From the NCBI GenBank assembly GCA_937870825.1, contig CALMZO010000019.1, forward strand, positions 1 to 32,190: a stretch of 32,190 bases of DNA. Direction: 5' to 3'. The position numbers and the translations under genes were made by a program. This document shows positions 1 to 7,314 of this stretch, one piece after another. The stretch comes from an uncultured Chloroflexota bacterium (lineage in GTDB: Bacteria; Chloroflexota; Anaerolineae; UBA4142; SHND01). The notes under the pieces were generated by a model, which did not search any database, was not told where the DNA came from, and saw only the letters and a list, made by a program, of their open reading frames with translations. Every line of letters begins with the position of its first letter. Position 1 is the stretch's first letter.

Positions 1-69
1 GTTTTGCTCACGGGTTCGTCGGAACCAATCGGCGTGACATTGGGAATTTTCCAGCGCGGCGTGCGATAA
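1..69 (+). CDS. C-terminal end of an unidentified protein (partial)
   Basis: The plus frame is open from the window edge to a TAA at 67-69 and gives a 22-residue tail containing GSSEPIGVTLGIF. The composition is that of a normal protein end. Too little is visible to name a family. It would converge on the minus-strand operon that ends at 214. This is an inference from the open frame only. Confidence 0.35.
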   Translation, partial: VLLTGSSEPIGVTLGIFQRGVR

Positions 70-213
70 CCTGCGCGCCGTTCGCGCGCCCGTGGTGTGG
101 TGACGCGGCGATTTGTAACAACGCGTTTTTTATTTTTCGGAGCAAGGCGTGCAGAGGACATGATTTGGAATTCTATGCAACGTTACCGGATTCGCAATTT
201 CGGAGTGAAGGAT

Positions 214-1014
214 TTATCGCGCCCCGCGTTCCTGCCGCCAAAACAAAAACATCATCACGAGCGTCAGGGCGATGACGACACCAATGTACGCGGGGGTGGT
301 CGCGCGCGCGAAATCGAACTCGCGGAAAAAAATAATGATACTCGCAGTGACCGCGATGCCGAACAAAATTTGCAGTGCCGCACCGAGACGAATTTCATCC
401 CAATCGCGCGCGAACGCCATTGTGCCTGCCCACACGCTCCACCCCATCAGCCACGCGGCAATGATGCGCGCATCGAGCGGGTTCAATGCCCAGGGCCAGC
501 GCAGGTCCGCAAATTCGGGATTGAGAACGAGCAGCAGACCGAACGTGAGAAACAGCGCACACTCGGCAACAAGAAACCATTTGAGAACCGGACGAATCGC
601 GCCGCGCGGTGTCGGCACCTCGCCGCCCATTTCTTTATCGCGCGGGACGAGATAGAGCATTGTCACCGGCTCGACGATATACAAAATGACCCACACATGC
701 GCGGTGATGAAAAACCAATTAAAGCGGTCAATGTGCCAAAACGTCGCAAGCAAAAGCGTTCCCGTGAAAACGAGATTGCCCCAAAAGACCCAACGCACGC
801 GATGCCAGACGGGAACCAGCGCGACCGTAAAGAAAAAGCCGGTGCGAAACACATAGCCCGCGCCGATAAAAATTTGCGACAGGCGCGGCTCGACGGGCCA
901 CGCGAAATGACTGACCGCGAGCTCGGGGAATAACCACATCCACACCGCAAAGGTTGCTGCAATGAGTCCGCCGCCAATGCCCCACCGCTGTAAATGGTGC
1001 GTTTGCGTATTCAT
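214..1014 (-). CDS. Polytopic membrane protein, unknown function
   Basis: A 266-residue protein with about eight hydrophobic segments and short polar loops, so an inner-membrane protein. I chose the ATG at 1014 because it overlaps the TGA of the upstream cupredoxin gene in an ATGA junction, the usual sign of translational coupling. A longer reading from 1104 would run inside that gene. It is the last gene of a three-gene minus-strand operon after a metallo-beta-lactamase-fold protein and a multicopper-oxidase-fold protein. I see no catalytic motif and do not recognise the family. Tryptophan is frequent in the segments. The gene context hints at a membrane partner for the two degenerate metalloprotein-like neighbours, but that is speculation. 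Confidence 0.8.
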   Translation of the reverse strand: MNTQTHHLQRWGIGGGLIAATFAVWMWLFPELAVSHFAWPVEPRLSQIFIGAGYVFRTGFFFTVALVPVWHRVRWVFWGNLVFTGTLLLATFWHIDRFNWFFITAHVWVILYIVEPVTMLYLVPRDKEMGGEVPTPRGAIRPVLKWFLVAECALFLTFGLLLVLNPEFADLRWPWALNPLDARIIAAWLMGWSVWAGTMAFARDWDEIRLGAALQILFGIAVTASIIIFFREFDFARATTPAYIGVVIALTLVMMFLFWRQERGAR

Positions 1015-2057
1015 GCGCTGAACCCCATCGCCAAATTCAACGCGCCGCCATCCGTCACGACGAGTGAACCGCGCGTTGTGTCCGTTCCACTTGCAATCAA
1101 CCACTCGCCGTTGCCCCCGCCGTTTTCTGATGTACCCTCAAGGAGTTCAAACGTCACGCCTGCGCCTGCCGGGATGCTGATGGTATCAACCCAATCGTCG
1201 CCAAAGCGCCAGCGATGTCCATGCAAATGAAATGGTTGTGGGCGCGGTGTAAAATTCACGACGCGAAATTTCACGCGTGTGTTGCTGCGCGCGACAATCG
1301 TCGGCGTGTTGCCCAAGTGTTGTCGTCCGTTCAAACATTCGCCCGCGCCCGCGAGTTCGTGAAACACAAACAGATGGTCGCCCGACGCGGGCGGCGGCGG
1401 CACATTTGCAAAATGGGTTGGCGTGTCTGTTGCCGAACGCAAGGGCGCGTTTGGCAGAGTGGGTTTCATTTCGCCGCCGCCGCGCACGACAATCGCGCCG
1501 AACGCGCCGAGCGCAATGCTTTTTTGCTGCGCGAGGGATGCGTCGTGATACAACCACACGCCCGCGTTCGACGCGTGCAAAACAGAATAGCGGTAATCAA
1601 AGGTTTCACCCGGCGCGAGCATGTCGCCGCGTTTGTTGCTTTGTGCTGCATCCGATGTTGAAAAAGGGTACGTTCCGTCATATACGTTCGCGTGTTGAAT
1701 GCCGCGCGCGTGCAAACTGTGAATGCGTTCAACATCGGGAACGCCCGCGCGCATATCGCTGTTGCGAAAATGAACAATGATTTCGTCGCCCACTTTGGCT
1801 TCGATGGTCGCGCCGGGAATCGTGCCGAACGTTTGCGCCGGATTTGGTTCGTTCAAATCCCACGCGTTGAGAACGGCATCCAGCGGCGCTGCCCAGTTTG
1901 CGGTGTAACGCCGTAGGATGAGTGCGTCTTGCGGCAGTGGACTAAACAATCCGTTCGCGCCGCGCGTAAAATTTTCGCCCGTCGCGCGATGGATGCCATT
2001 GGGCGAAACATCCCACGCGTGATTTTCAATTTGCAGCCAGTATTCGATGCGCGCCAT
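1011..2057 (-). CDS. Multicopper-oxidase-fold (cupredoxin) protein with degraded copper sites
   Basis: A 348-residue protein whose spacing matches multicopper oxidases. Each of the four copper-ligand blocks is recognisable but altered. Block 1 (residues 113-119) reads HSLHARG where HxHG is expected, so the second His is Arg. Block 2 (170-174) reads YHDAS, with Ala for the second His. Block 3 (275-282) reads QPFHLHGH, with Gln where the first His normally binds type 1 copper. Block 4 (about 318-330) reads GEWLIASGTDTTRG in place of the HCHxxxH motif, so the type 1 Cys is absent. No signal peptide is visible, and the protein begins MARIEYWLQIENHAW. It lies 18 nt after the lactamase-fold gene and overlaps the following membrane protein by 4 nt. 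An ordinary laccase or nitrite reductase is unlikely. The fold may serve as a binding module or hold one atypical metal. Confidence 0.85.
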   Translation of the reverse strand: MARIEYWLQIENHAWDVSPNGIHRATGENFTRGANGLFSPLPQDALILRRYTANWAAPLDAVLNAWDLNEPNPAQTFGTIPGATIEAKVGDEIIVHFRNSDMRAGVPDVERIHSLHARGIQHANVYDGTYPFSTSDAAQSNKRGDMLAPGETFDYRYSVLHASNAGVWLYHDASLAQQKSIALGAFGAIVVRGGGEMKPTLPNAPLRSATDTPTHFANVPPPPASGDHLFVFHELAGAGECLNGRQHLGNTPTIVARSNTRVKFRVVNFTPRPQPFHLHGHRWRFGDDWVDTISIPAGAGVTFELLEGTSENGGGNGEWLIASGTDTTRGSLVVTDGGALNLAMGFSA

Positions 2058-2075
2058 CCGCTACTCGCTTTCGTT

Positions 2076-2801
2076 TTACAATTTGCCGCGCGCCGCCAAT
2101 TCACGCAGCACCGCCGCGCCGTTTTGTGTAATCGGATTGCCGTGTCCGACGCCGATGACATCCACTTCCATTGCCGCCAAACGACGCAGGGATGTCCACG
2201 TTTGTTTTTCATTCAACATTGCATTGGGCCAACCGGGGCAGATGAGGGGCCACGTGACAAAAGCGTCGCCGGTGAATACCGTTTTGCGCTCGGGCAAATA
2301 AAATGCAAGATGTCCCGGCGTATGTCCCGGCGTGTGCAGAACGCGCAGTGGACCAATCGTGTCGCCTTCGTCAATGAGTTTGTCCACCGTTGCGGGTTTG
2401 TGATGCGTAAACGGTTCGAGCAGCGTACCAATCAAGACGATTGGATACACTTGAATGCCTTTCATCGGACGCAAATTCACGCCTTGCTGCGGGCGGTCGC
2501 CGGAAACAATGTCGGCTTCCCATTCGTGCGCGTAAATGGGCGCGCCGCTCAAACGTTTCAAAGTCGCGAGTCCGCCGAGATGCGCGCGATGTCCGTGTGT
2601 GAGAACAATATGCTTGAGGTCTTGCGGCGTTTTGCCGAGATGTTGAATTTGGTCGAGGATGATTCGCGCGTCGGCATCAAAAAGGGTGTCAATGAGAATC
2701 AAACCCGCGTCGGACTCGATGAGAAACGCGTGAACGTAGCCGCCTTTGAAATATCCGCGTTGGGGGGGGGTGAGGTCGTACACACCGGGCGCAATTTGCA
2801 T
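2076..2801 (-). CDS. Metallo-beta-lactamase-fold hydrolase, Asp of HxHxDH replaced by Ala
   Basis: A 241-residue MBL-fold protein that resembles the Zn-hydrolase branch (glyoxalase II/quinoprotein-relay-like). The metal motif at residues 69-74 reads HGHRAH, so the Asp of HxHxDH is Ala (codon GCG). The other ligands are present: His in HTPGHTPGH, Asp in FTGDAF and His in GVGHGNP. Start ATG 2801 follows AGGA with good spacing. The longer reading from 2927 has no such support. It is the first gene of the three-gene minus operon. A run of nine C on the coding strand (2762-2770) encodes Thr-Pro-Pro near the N terminus. The loss of Asp would weaken the second zinc site and proton shuttling, so activity may be altered or lost. 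Confidence 0.88.
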   Translation of the reverse strand: MQIAPGVYDLTPPQRGYFKGGYVHAFLIESDAGLILIDTLFDADARIILDQIQHLGKTPQDLKHIVLTHGHRAHLGGLATLKRLSGAPIYAHEWEADIVSGDRPQQGVNLRPMKGIQVYPIVLIGTLLEPFTHHKPATVDKLIDEGDTIGPLRVLHTPGHTPGHLAFYLPERKTVFTGDAFVTWPLICPGWPNAMLNEKQTWTSLRRLAAMEVDVIGVGHGNPITQNGAAVLRELAARGKL

Positions 2802-2934
2802 ACTGTCATCCTCGCTTCCGCTATCCGTTCGCCGTGCATTCGATTCTATCACCCGACGCGCGGATGTCAACCGCCCGGGACAATTTGTATCCCTACACGT
2901 CAATCTGGGCGCGCGCAAAATGCCCACACTGCAA

Positions 2935-2940
2935 TATAAT
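2935..2940 (+). promoter_or_regulatory. Perfect -10 hexamer upstream of the ion-channel-like gene
   Basis: TATAAT lies 12 nt before the ATG at 2953 in the 151-nt divergent spacer between the lactamase operon and the channel-like gene. No good -35 sits 17 nt upstream. If used, it would give a very short leader of a few nt. Confidence 0.35.
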
Positions 2941-2952
2941 TCACTTGACAGG

Positions 2953-3327
2953 ATGAAACTCTTTCACCTCTTTGAAAAGAAAAACGAATCGCTTGCGCCG
3001 CCCCATATCTTTCGCCGTCGTGTCTTGCTCTTTATCACGCTTGCCGCAGGCATTACGCTCGTGTGGGTATTGATTGGCACCATCGGATTCTATCTCACGT
3101 CCGAGCTGGATTGGCTGGATGCCTTTTACAATGCCGCGATGATTGCGAGCGAGATGGGACCCGTATTTTCGCTGACAACGCCGATGGCGAAAATCTTTGC
3201 CGCCGGGTATGCCTTGATTTCGGGCTTGGTCTTTATCGTCGTGTTTGGCGTTGCCCTCGCGCCACTCGTGCACCGCTTTTTTCATCATTTTCATTTGGAA
3301 GAAAGCAATGACGTGACGGGGGAATAA
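2953..3327 (+). CDS. Two-TM ion-channel-like protein with a non-canonical filter
   Basis: A 124-residue protein with a first TM segment (about residues 24-45), a pore-helix-like stretch (DAFYNAAMIASEMGPV) and a second TM segment rich in small residues, then a basic His-rich end. This is the TM1-pore-TM2 plan of the Ion_trans_2 potassium channels, including an aromatic DAFY at the pore-helix start and a TTPMAKIF step after the filter. The potassium filter TVGYG is missing and the equivalent place reads SEMGPV. Start ATG 2953 is preferred since upstream in-frame ATG 2920 lies before a TATAAT. No strong SD is visible. Ion selectivity cannot be inferred, and it may be a channel-fold membrane protein with another role. 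Confidence 0.75.
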   Translation: MKLFHLFEKKNESLAPPHIFRRRVLLFITLAAGITLVWVLIGTIGFYLTSELDWLDAFYNAAMIASEMGPVFSLTTPMAKIFAAGYALISGLVFIVVFGVALAPLVHRFFHHFHLEESNDVTGE

Positions 3328-3369
3328 CAGATAGCATCCTGCAAACCAATAAACGTTCGCTGCATACAC

Positions 3370-3411
3370 CGTACTGCGTACTGAATACAGCGCACCGTTC
3401 ACTCACCGCTG
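3370..3411 (+). repeat. Heptanucleotide repeat tract A (six units)
   Basis: Two exact CGTACTG units at 3370-3383 are followed by four degenerate 7-nt units running up to the ATG of the PrsW-like gene at 3416. The match becomes loose after the first three units, so this is the weakest tract of the set. Confidence 0.5.
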
Positions 3412-3415
3412 ACCC

Positions 3416-4399
3416 ATGCTCGCTTTGCTCACCGCCTTTCTCCTCTCTTTTCTGCCGCTGTGGTTTTACGCCTACATCGCATATTGGCTGGACCGTTTTG
3501 AACGCGAACCGAAAAAATTACTCGTCGGCGTGTTTTGGTGGGGCGCGTTGTTTGCGACGCTTACGGCGGCAATTGCCGAAGTGCTTTTCAGTGAAAGCAT
3601 CACGTCTATCACGGGCGATGAATCGTTTGCCGAAATTGCCAATGCCGCGTTCTTTGCGCCCATCGTCGAGGAATCGCTCAAAGGCGTTGCCATTCTGGTT
3701 GTCGCGTTCGTCTTTCGCAACGAGTTCGATTCGATTCTCGACGGCATCGTGTACGGCGCGATTGTCGCGCTCGGTTTTGCGGCGACTGAAGATTTCTTTT
3801 ACTTGTTCAGCGCGTATGACGAAAGCGGTTGGGGGGCACTGTTCGCGCTGTTTTTCGTGCGCGTGATTTTGACGGGCTGGAATCATGCCGTGTTCACCGC
3901 GTTCATCGGCATCGGGATCGCGCTCGCGCGTTTGAACAAAAACGTCGCGCTGAAAATTCTCGCGCCGTTCGGCGGCTGGCTCATCGCGGTCATTTTGCAC
4001 GGCTTGTACAACGGACTGCTTTCGACGGCGAGTGCGCTCGTGCTCGCCGCGTTCTGTTTGAGTTGGCTCGGTTGGATTGCGATGTTTGCCATTATCGTGT
4101 GGGCGATTCGCCGCGAACGCGCGCGGGCGAAAAAATTTTTGGCGGACGAAGTGGAACGCGGTGTGATTTCGCCCGCGCAGTATCGCATTGCCACTTCCGC
4201 GCTCGCGCCGACGTTGACGCGCTTGAATGCGCTCGGTTCGGGACATTTCCGCGCGACGCGGCGTTTTTATCAAGTGTGCGGCGAACTCGCGCAGAAAAAA
4301 GAACAATTGGAAAAATTTGGCGAAGAACGCGGCAACGCAAAAATTATCGAAACACTGCGCGGGGAATTGCAAACGTTGGCGCGTGTCGCGCGGGCATAA
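3416..4399 (+). CDS. prsW: PrsW-family intramembrane metalloprotease
   Basis: A 327-residue polytopic membrane protein with the PrsW/CPBP-like signature blocks. EESLK lies at residues 85-89, then DGIVYG (109-114) followed by GFAATED (120-126), a His at 157 in NHAVFTAF and a His at 195 in LHGLYN. In the family these Glu and His residues bind the metal in the membrane. PrsW in Bacillus cleaves the anti-sigma factor RsiW, which suits a genome with ECF/anti-sigma pairs, one of which lies at 23587-24659 here. The last 90 residues are a charged cytoplasmic tail with coiled-coil character. The start follows a degenerate heptamer tract and has no clear SD. The substrate is unknown. Confidence 0.9.
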   Translation: MLALLTAFLLSFLPLWFYAYIAYWLDRFEREPKKLLVGVFWWGALFATLTAAIAEVLFSESITSITGDESFAEIANAAFFAPIVEESLKGVAILVVAFVFRNEFDSILDGIVYGAIVALGFAATEDFFYLFSAYDESGWGALFALFFVRVILTGWNHAVFTAFIGIGIALARLNKNVALKILAPFGGWLIAVILHGLYNGLLSTASALVLAAFCLSWLGWIAMFAIIVWAIRRERARAKKFLADEVERGVISPAQYRIATSALAPTLTRLNALGSGHFRATRRFYQVCGELAQKKEQLEKFGEERGNAKIIETLRGELQTLARVARA

Positions 4400-4419
4400 T
4401 TGGCGGATTTTGGCAGTGT

Positions 4420-4438
4420 CGCGCCTTGCGTTGGCGCG
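4420..4438 (+). other. Small GC-rich hairpin before the PEP-synthase-like gene
   Basis: CGCGCC, a 7-nt loop, then GGCGCG, in the 65-nt gap before ATG 4465. It has no following T run, so it is probably not a terminator. It may be chance in such CGCG-rich DNA. Confidence 0.3.
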
Positions 4439-4464
4439 TACGTTCCTGTTGAATGTGAAATGAA

Positions 4465-7173
4465 ATGAGCCAATACATTTTTCAATTTGGGGAAATTACA
4501 CGCGACGACGTTCCCATCGTCGGCGGCAAGGGCGCGAACCTCGGCGAAATGACGCGCGCGGGGTTGCCCGTGCCGCCGGGTTTTTGCGTGAACGCGGACG
4601 CGTATCGCGAATTTACCGCGCACGCGCAAGAAACGATTACGCAAATTTTGAATGAAACGCGCATGGACGACGCGGAGGATGTGGAATCGAAAACCGCGCG
4701 CCTCCGCGAAACTCTCATCGCGCAGCCGATGCCGGATGAAAGCGCGCGGCAGATTTTGGAAGCGTACGCGGAATTGGAGAGGGAAATAAAAGGAAATGAG
4801 GGAATTGAGGGAACTCTGCCCGTCGCGGTTCGTTCTTCCGCCACTGCCGAAGACTTGCCCGACGCGTCATTTGCGGGACAACAGGACACGTACCTAAACA
4901 TTCGCGGCGATGAACCATTGCTCGAACACGTGAAACGCTGTTGGGCGTCGCTGTGGACGGCGCGCGCGGTGACGTACCGGCACAAGCAGGGTTATGAACA
5001 TGATAAAGTCGCGCTCGCCGTTGTTGTGCAAGCGATGATTGAGAGCGAGGTGGCGGGCATTTTGTTCACCGCCAATCCCGTCAACAACAATCGCGCGGAA
5101 ATGGTGCTGAACGCGAGTTGGGGTCTGGGCGAAGCGATTGTTTCGGGACTCGTCACGCCCGACACGTGGATTCTGAAGAAGGGGGGGGGGATTCTCGAAC
5201 GCGACATTGCGACGAAAGAGGTGGCGATTGAATACGCGCGCGAAGGCGGCACGCGCGAAATTCCCGTCCCGCGCGAAAAACGTGATGTCGCGTGTTTGAA
5301 CGATGAGGCGGTTCACGCATTGAGCGCGTTGGGCGAACGCATCGAACAACATTACGCGCGGCCGATGGACATTGAATGGGCATACGCGCGCGGAAATTTT
5401 TACATGTTGCAGGCGCGCCCGATAACAACATTGACGAACGACGAAAGACGAACGACGAAGGACGGACAACTAATAACTAACGACCAACGACCAACAACTA
5501 GCGGGGAATACAACCGCACGATGTTTATCGAAATTTTTCCCGACCCGTTGTCGCCCGCGTTTCTCTCGGTCATCGCGCCGCTGTTTCGTTCGATGTTGGA
5601 ATTTACGTTCGAGATGTTGGGTTTCAAACCGCCGCAAAACATTGACGCTATCGGCGTCATGTACAACCAGCCCTATTTTCATCGCGAATACATTCAAGTC
5701 GCGCTCGCGCCACTTTCGCCGAATGTTCAAGCCGCGCTGGTGACGCAAATCGTCAATCCGTTCGGCAGGCACGAACGGAAATTACCGACCGAAGTTTCGC
5801 CCGCGTTTTTGGGAATGGTGACGCGGCTGCTGAATTTCATGACGCGCTTTCCGAAACAATTGCCCGGGCTCCTCGCCGCGTACCGCGCCGAAATCGCAAA
5901 GTTCAACGCGCTGCCGCTCGAAACATTATCCGACCGCGAAATTGTCACGCGCATTCGCGAACTCGTTTTCAAGCACGCGAGCAAATTGTTGAATTACGAT
6001 TTTCTGATGATTGCGCTCATCGGCATCACGTACCAAATGCTCGGCACGCTCCTGGAAAAGTATTACGGCGACGAAAGCGAGCAGGTGCGCGCGAAATTGA
6101 TTAGCGGCGTCACGGGCAATATCACGATGCAGACGAATCTGAAACTGTGGAACCTCGCGCAAGAAGCAAAACGCAGCCCACGTGTGCGCGAAATTCTTTC
6201 CTCCTCGCTCTTACAACGAGAGGGGCTGGGGGTGAGGTCTGCCTTGCAGCAAGACGGCGACGGCAGAATTTTTCTCGCCGCGCTCGACGCGTTTCTCGAA
6301 CAGTACGGGCATCGTGAAATTCGCATGGACATTTTGTATCCGACGTGGGGCGAAGACCCCGCGCCCGTGCTGCAATTTATTCGCGGCTATTTCGACGCGG
6401 ACGAAAAAGCGAGTCCGCACGCGCAGCAAGCGCGCCTCGTGCGCGAACGCGAAGAGTTGGCGCGTGAGGTGGACGAACATGTCCGGCGCGATTTGGCGGG
6501 ACGTTTCGCGATTGCGCCCATTTTTCATTGGGTCTTGAAAAACACACAAGCGCACACGCGCGAGCGCGACACGATGCACTTTGAACTCACGCGTCTCTTT
6601 CCGCCGTTTCGCCGCGCGTTGTTGGAACTCGGCGCGCGTTGGCAAACCAAAAACATTCTCGCTGCGCGCGAGGATATTTTCTTTTTGACGTTGGACGAAA
6701 CCGAAGCGTTGACTCGAGAGCCGCGTCCGATGCAAGACATGGTTCAAGAACGACGCGCGGAATTTCAAAACAACGCGCGGCGTACACCCCCCCCCATTGT
6801 CCGCGATGGCGTTGCGGTTGAAGCGACGCGTCAGACGTTAGACACCGCGCCCGGGCAACTGCGCGGCATCGCGGGCAGTCCCGGCATCGTCGAAGGAGTC
6901 GTGCGCGTCATTCGCGGACCGCACGAGTTTGAAAAATTGCAGCGCGGCGAAATTCTCGTCGCGCCGATTACGAATCCGGTGTGGACGCCGCTCTTTGCGA
7001 TTGCGGGCGGCATCATCACCCAAGTCGGCGGCATTCTTTCGCACGGCGCGATTGTCGCGCGCGAGTACGGCATTCCCGCCGTGATGGCGGTGCATGATGC
7101 GACAAACCTTTTGCAGGACGGGCAGCGCGTTGTGGTGGACGGAAATCGCGGGATTGTTTCGCAAGCAGAATAA
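4465..7173 (+). CDS. PEP-synthase/rifampicin-phosphotransferase-like enzyme
   Basis: A 902-residue protein with an N-terminal PPDK_N ATP-binding domain (about 1-320; GGKGANLGEM near 20-29, SSATAEDLPDASFAGQQ from residue 124), a long middle region, and a C-terminal swivelling phosphohistidine domain with GGILSHGAIVAREYGIPAV, where the phospho-acceptor His is residue 860. The TIM-barrel PEP/pyruvate domain of true PEP synthase is absent. ATP-domain, central domain, His-domain is the architecture of rifampicin phosphotransferase and of uncharacterised relatives that phosphorylate small molecules. Residues 324-346 are encoded by a heptanucleotide repeat tract that sits between the ATP domain and the central domain. 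Runs of ten G (5181-5190) and nine C (6787-6795) lie in frame. A strong terminator follows. The substrate is not predictable. Confidence 0.88.
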   Translation: MSQYIFQFGEITRDDVPIVGGKGANLGEMTRAGLPVPPGFCVNADAYREFTAHAQETITQILNETRMDDAEDVESKTARLRETLIAQPMPDESARQILEAYAELEREIKGNEGIEGTLPVAVRSSATAEDLPDASFAGQQDTYLNIRGDEPLLEHVKRCWASLWTARAVTYRHKQGYEHDKVALAVVVQAMIESEVAGILFTANPVNNNRAEMVLNASWGLGEAIVSGLVTPDTWILKKGGGILERDIATKEVAIEYAREGGTREIPVPREKRDVACLNDEAVHALSALGERIEQHYARPMDIEWAYARGNFYMLQARPITTLTNDERRTTKDGQLITNDQRPTTSGEYNRTMFIEIFPDPLSPAFLSVIAPLFRSMLEFTFEMLGFKPPQNIDAIGVMYNQPYFHREYIQVALAPLSPNVQAALVTQIVNPFGRHERKLPTEVSPAFLGMVTRLLNFMTRFPKQLPGLLAAYRAEIAKFNALPLETLSDREIVTRIRELVFKHASKLLNYDFLMIALIGITYQMLGTLLEKYYGDESEQVRAKLISGVTGNITMQTNLKLWNLAQEAKRSPRVREILSSSLLQREGLGVRSALQQDGDGRIFLAALDAFLEQYGHREIRMDILYPTWGEDPAPVLQFIRGYFDADEKASPHAQQARLVREREELAREVDEHVRRDLAGRFAIAPIFHWVLKNTQAHTRERDTMHFELTRLFPPFRRALLELGARWQTKNILAAREDIFFLTLDETEALTREPRPMQDMVQERRAEFQNNARRTPPPIVRDGVAVEATRQTLDTAPGQLRGIAGSPGIVEGVVRVIRGPHEFEKLQRGEILVAPITNPVWTPLFAIAGGIITQVGGILSHGAIVAREYGIPAVMAVHDATNLLQDGQRVVVDGNRGIVSQAE
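5433..5502 (+). repeat. Heptanucleotide repeat tract B, inside a coding frame (ten units)
   Basis: Ten consecutive 7-nt units without a slip. The first five are variants of GACGAAC and the last five variants of GACCAAC or AACTAAC. The tract is translated as part of the PEP-synthase-like protein (residues 324-346), as a Asn/Asp/Thr/Arg-rich linker. Unit words are shared with the intergenic tract at 13260-13315. Confidence 0.9.
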
Positions 7174-7200
7174 TTCAATACTGTCAGTGCGCCAACAGCG

Positions 7201-7231
7201 TGCCGCGCTCGCCGGAGCGCGGCATTTTTTT
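7201..7231 (+). terminator. Rho-independent terminator
   Basis: A perfect 10-bp stem (TGCCGCGCTC with GAGCGCGGCA), 4-nt loop and seven T, 28 nt after the stop of the PEP-synthase-like gene. Confidence 0.93.
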
Positions 7232-7314
7232 GTTCGCGTCACGCAAATATCCATTTATCCAAGAATGCGCTATACTTGCGCCGTCAACATGGGCAAGCAC
7301 AACGGAGGTTGGTT

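Noticed and set aside
97..933. A 278-residue plus-strand open frame opposite the 8-TM protein
   Set aside because: The composition is very Arg/His/Gln/Glu-rich with no domain, it lacks an SD, and the minus strand has a clear membrane protein with a coupled start.
1011..2057. Laccase or copper nitrite reductase
   Set aside because: The type 1 Cys and several His ligands are absent, so ordinary catalysis is unlikely.
1929..2939. A 336-residue plus-strand frame across the lactamase-fold gene
   Set aside because: It is a shadow of the minus-strand gene, which has intact MBL motifs and an SD.
2945..2950. TTGACA as -35 of the channel-like gene
   Set aside because: It lies after the TATAAT, and the place of a -10 for it falls in the coding region with no match.
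4420..4438. Short CGCG-type hairpins as regulatory elements in general
   Set aside because: The DNA is so rich in CGCG words that 5-6 bp stems of this type are expected by chance.
4465..7173. Full phosphoenolpyruvate synthase
   Set aside because: The C-terminal TIM barrel that binds PEP/pyruvate is missing, so the name would be too specific.
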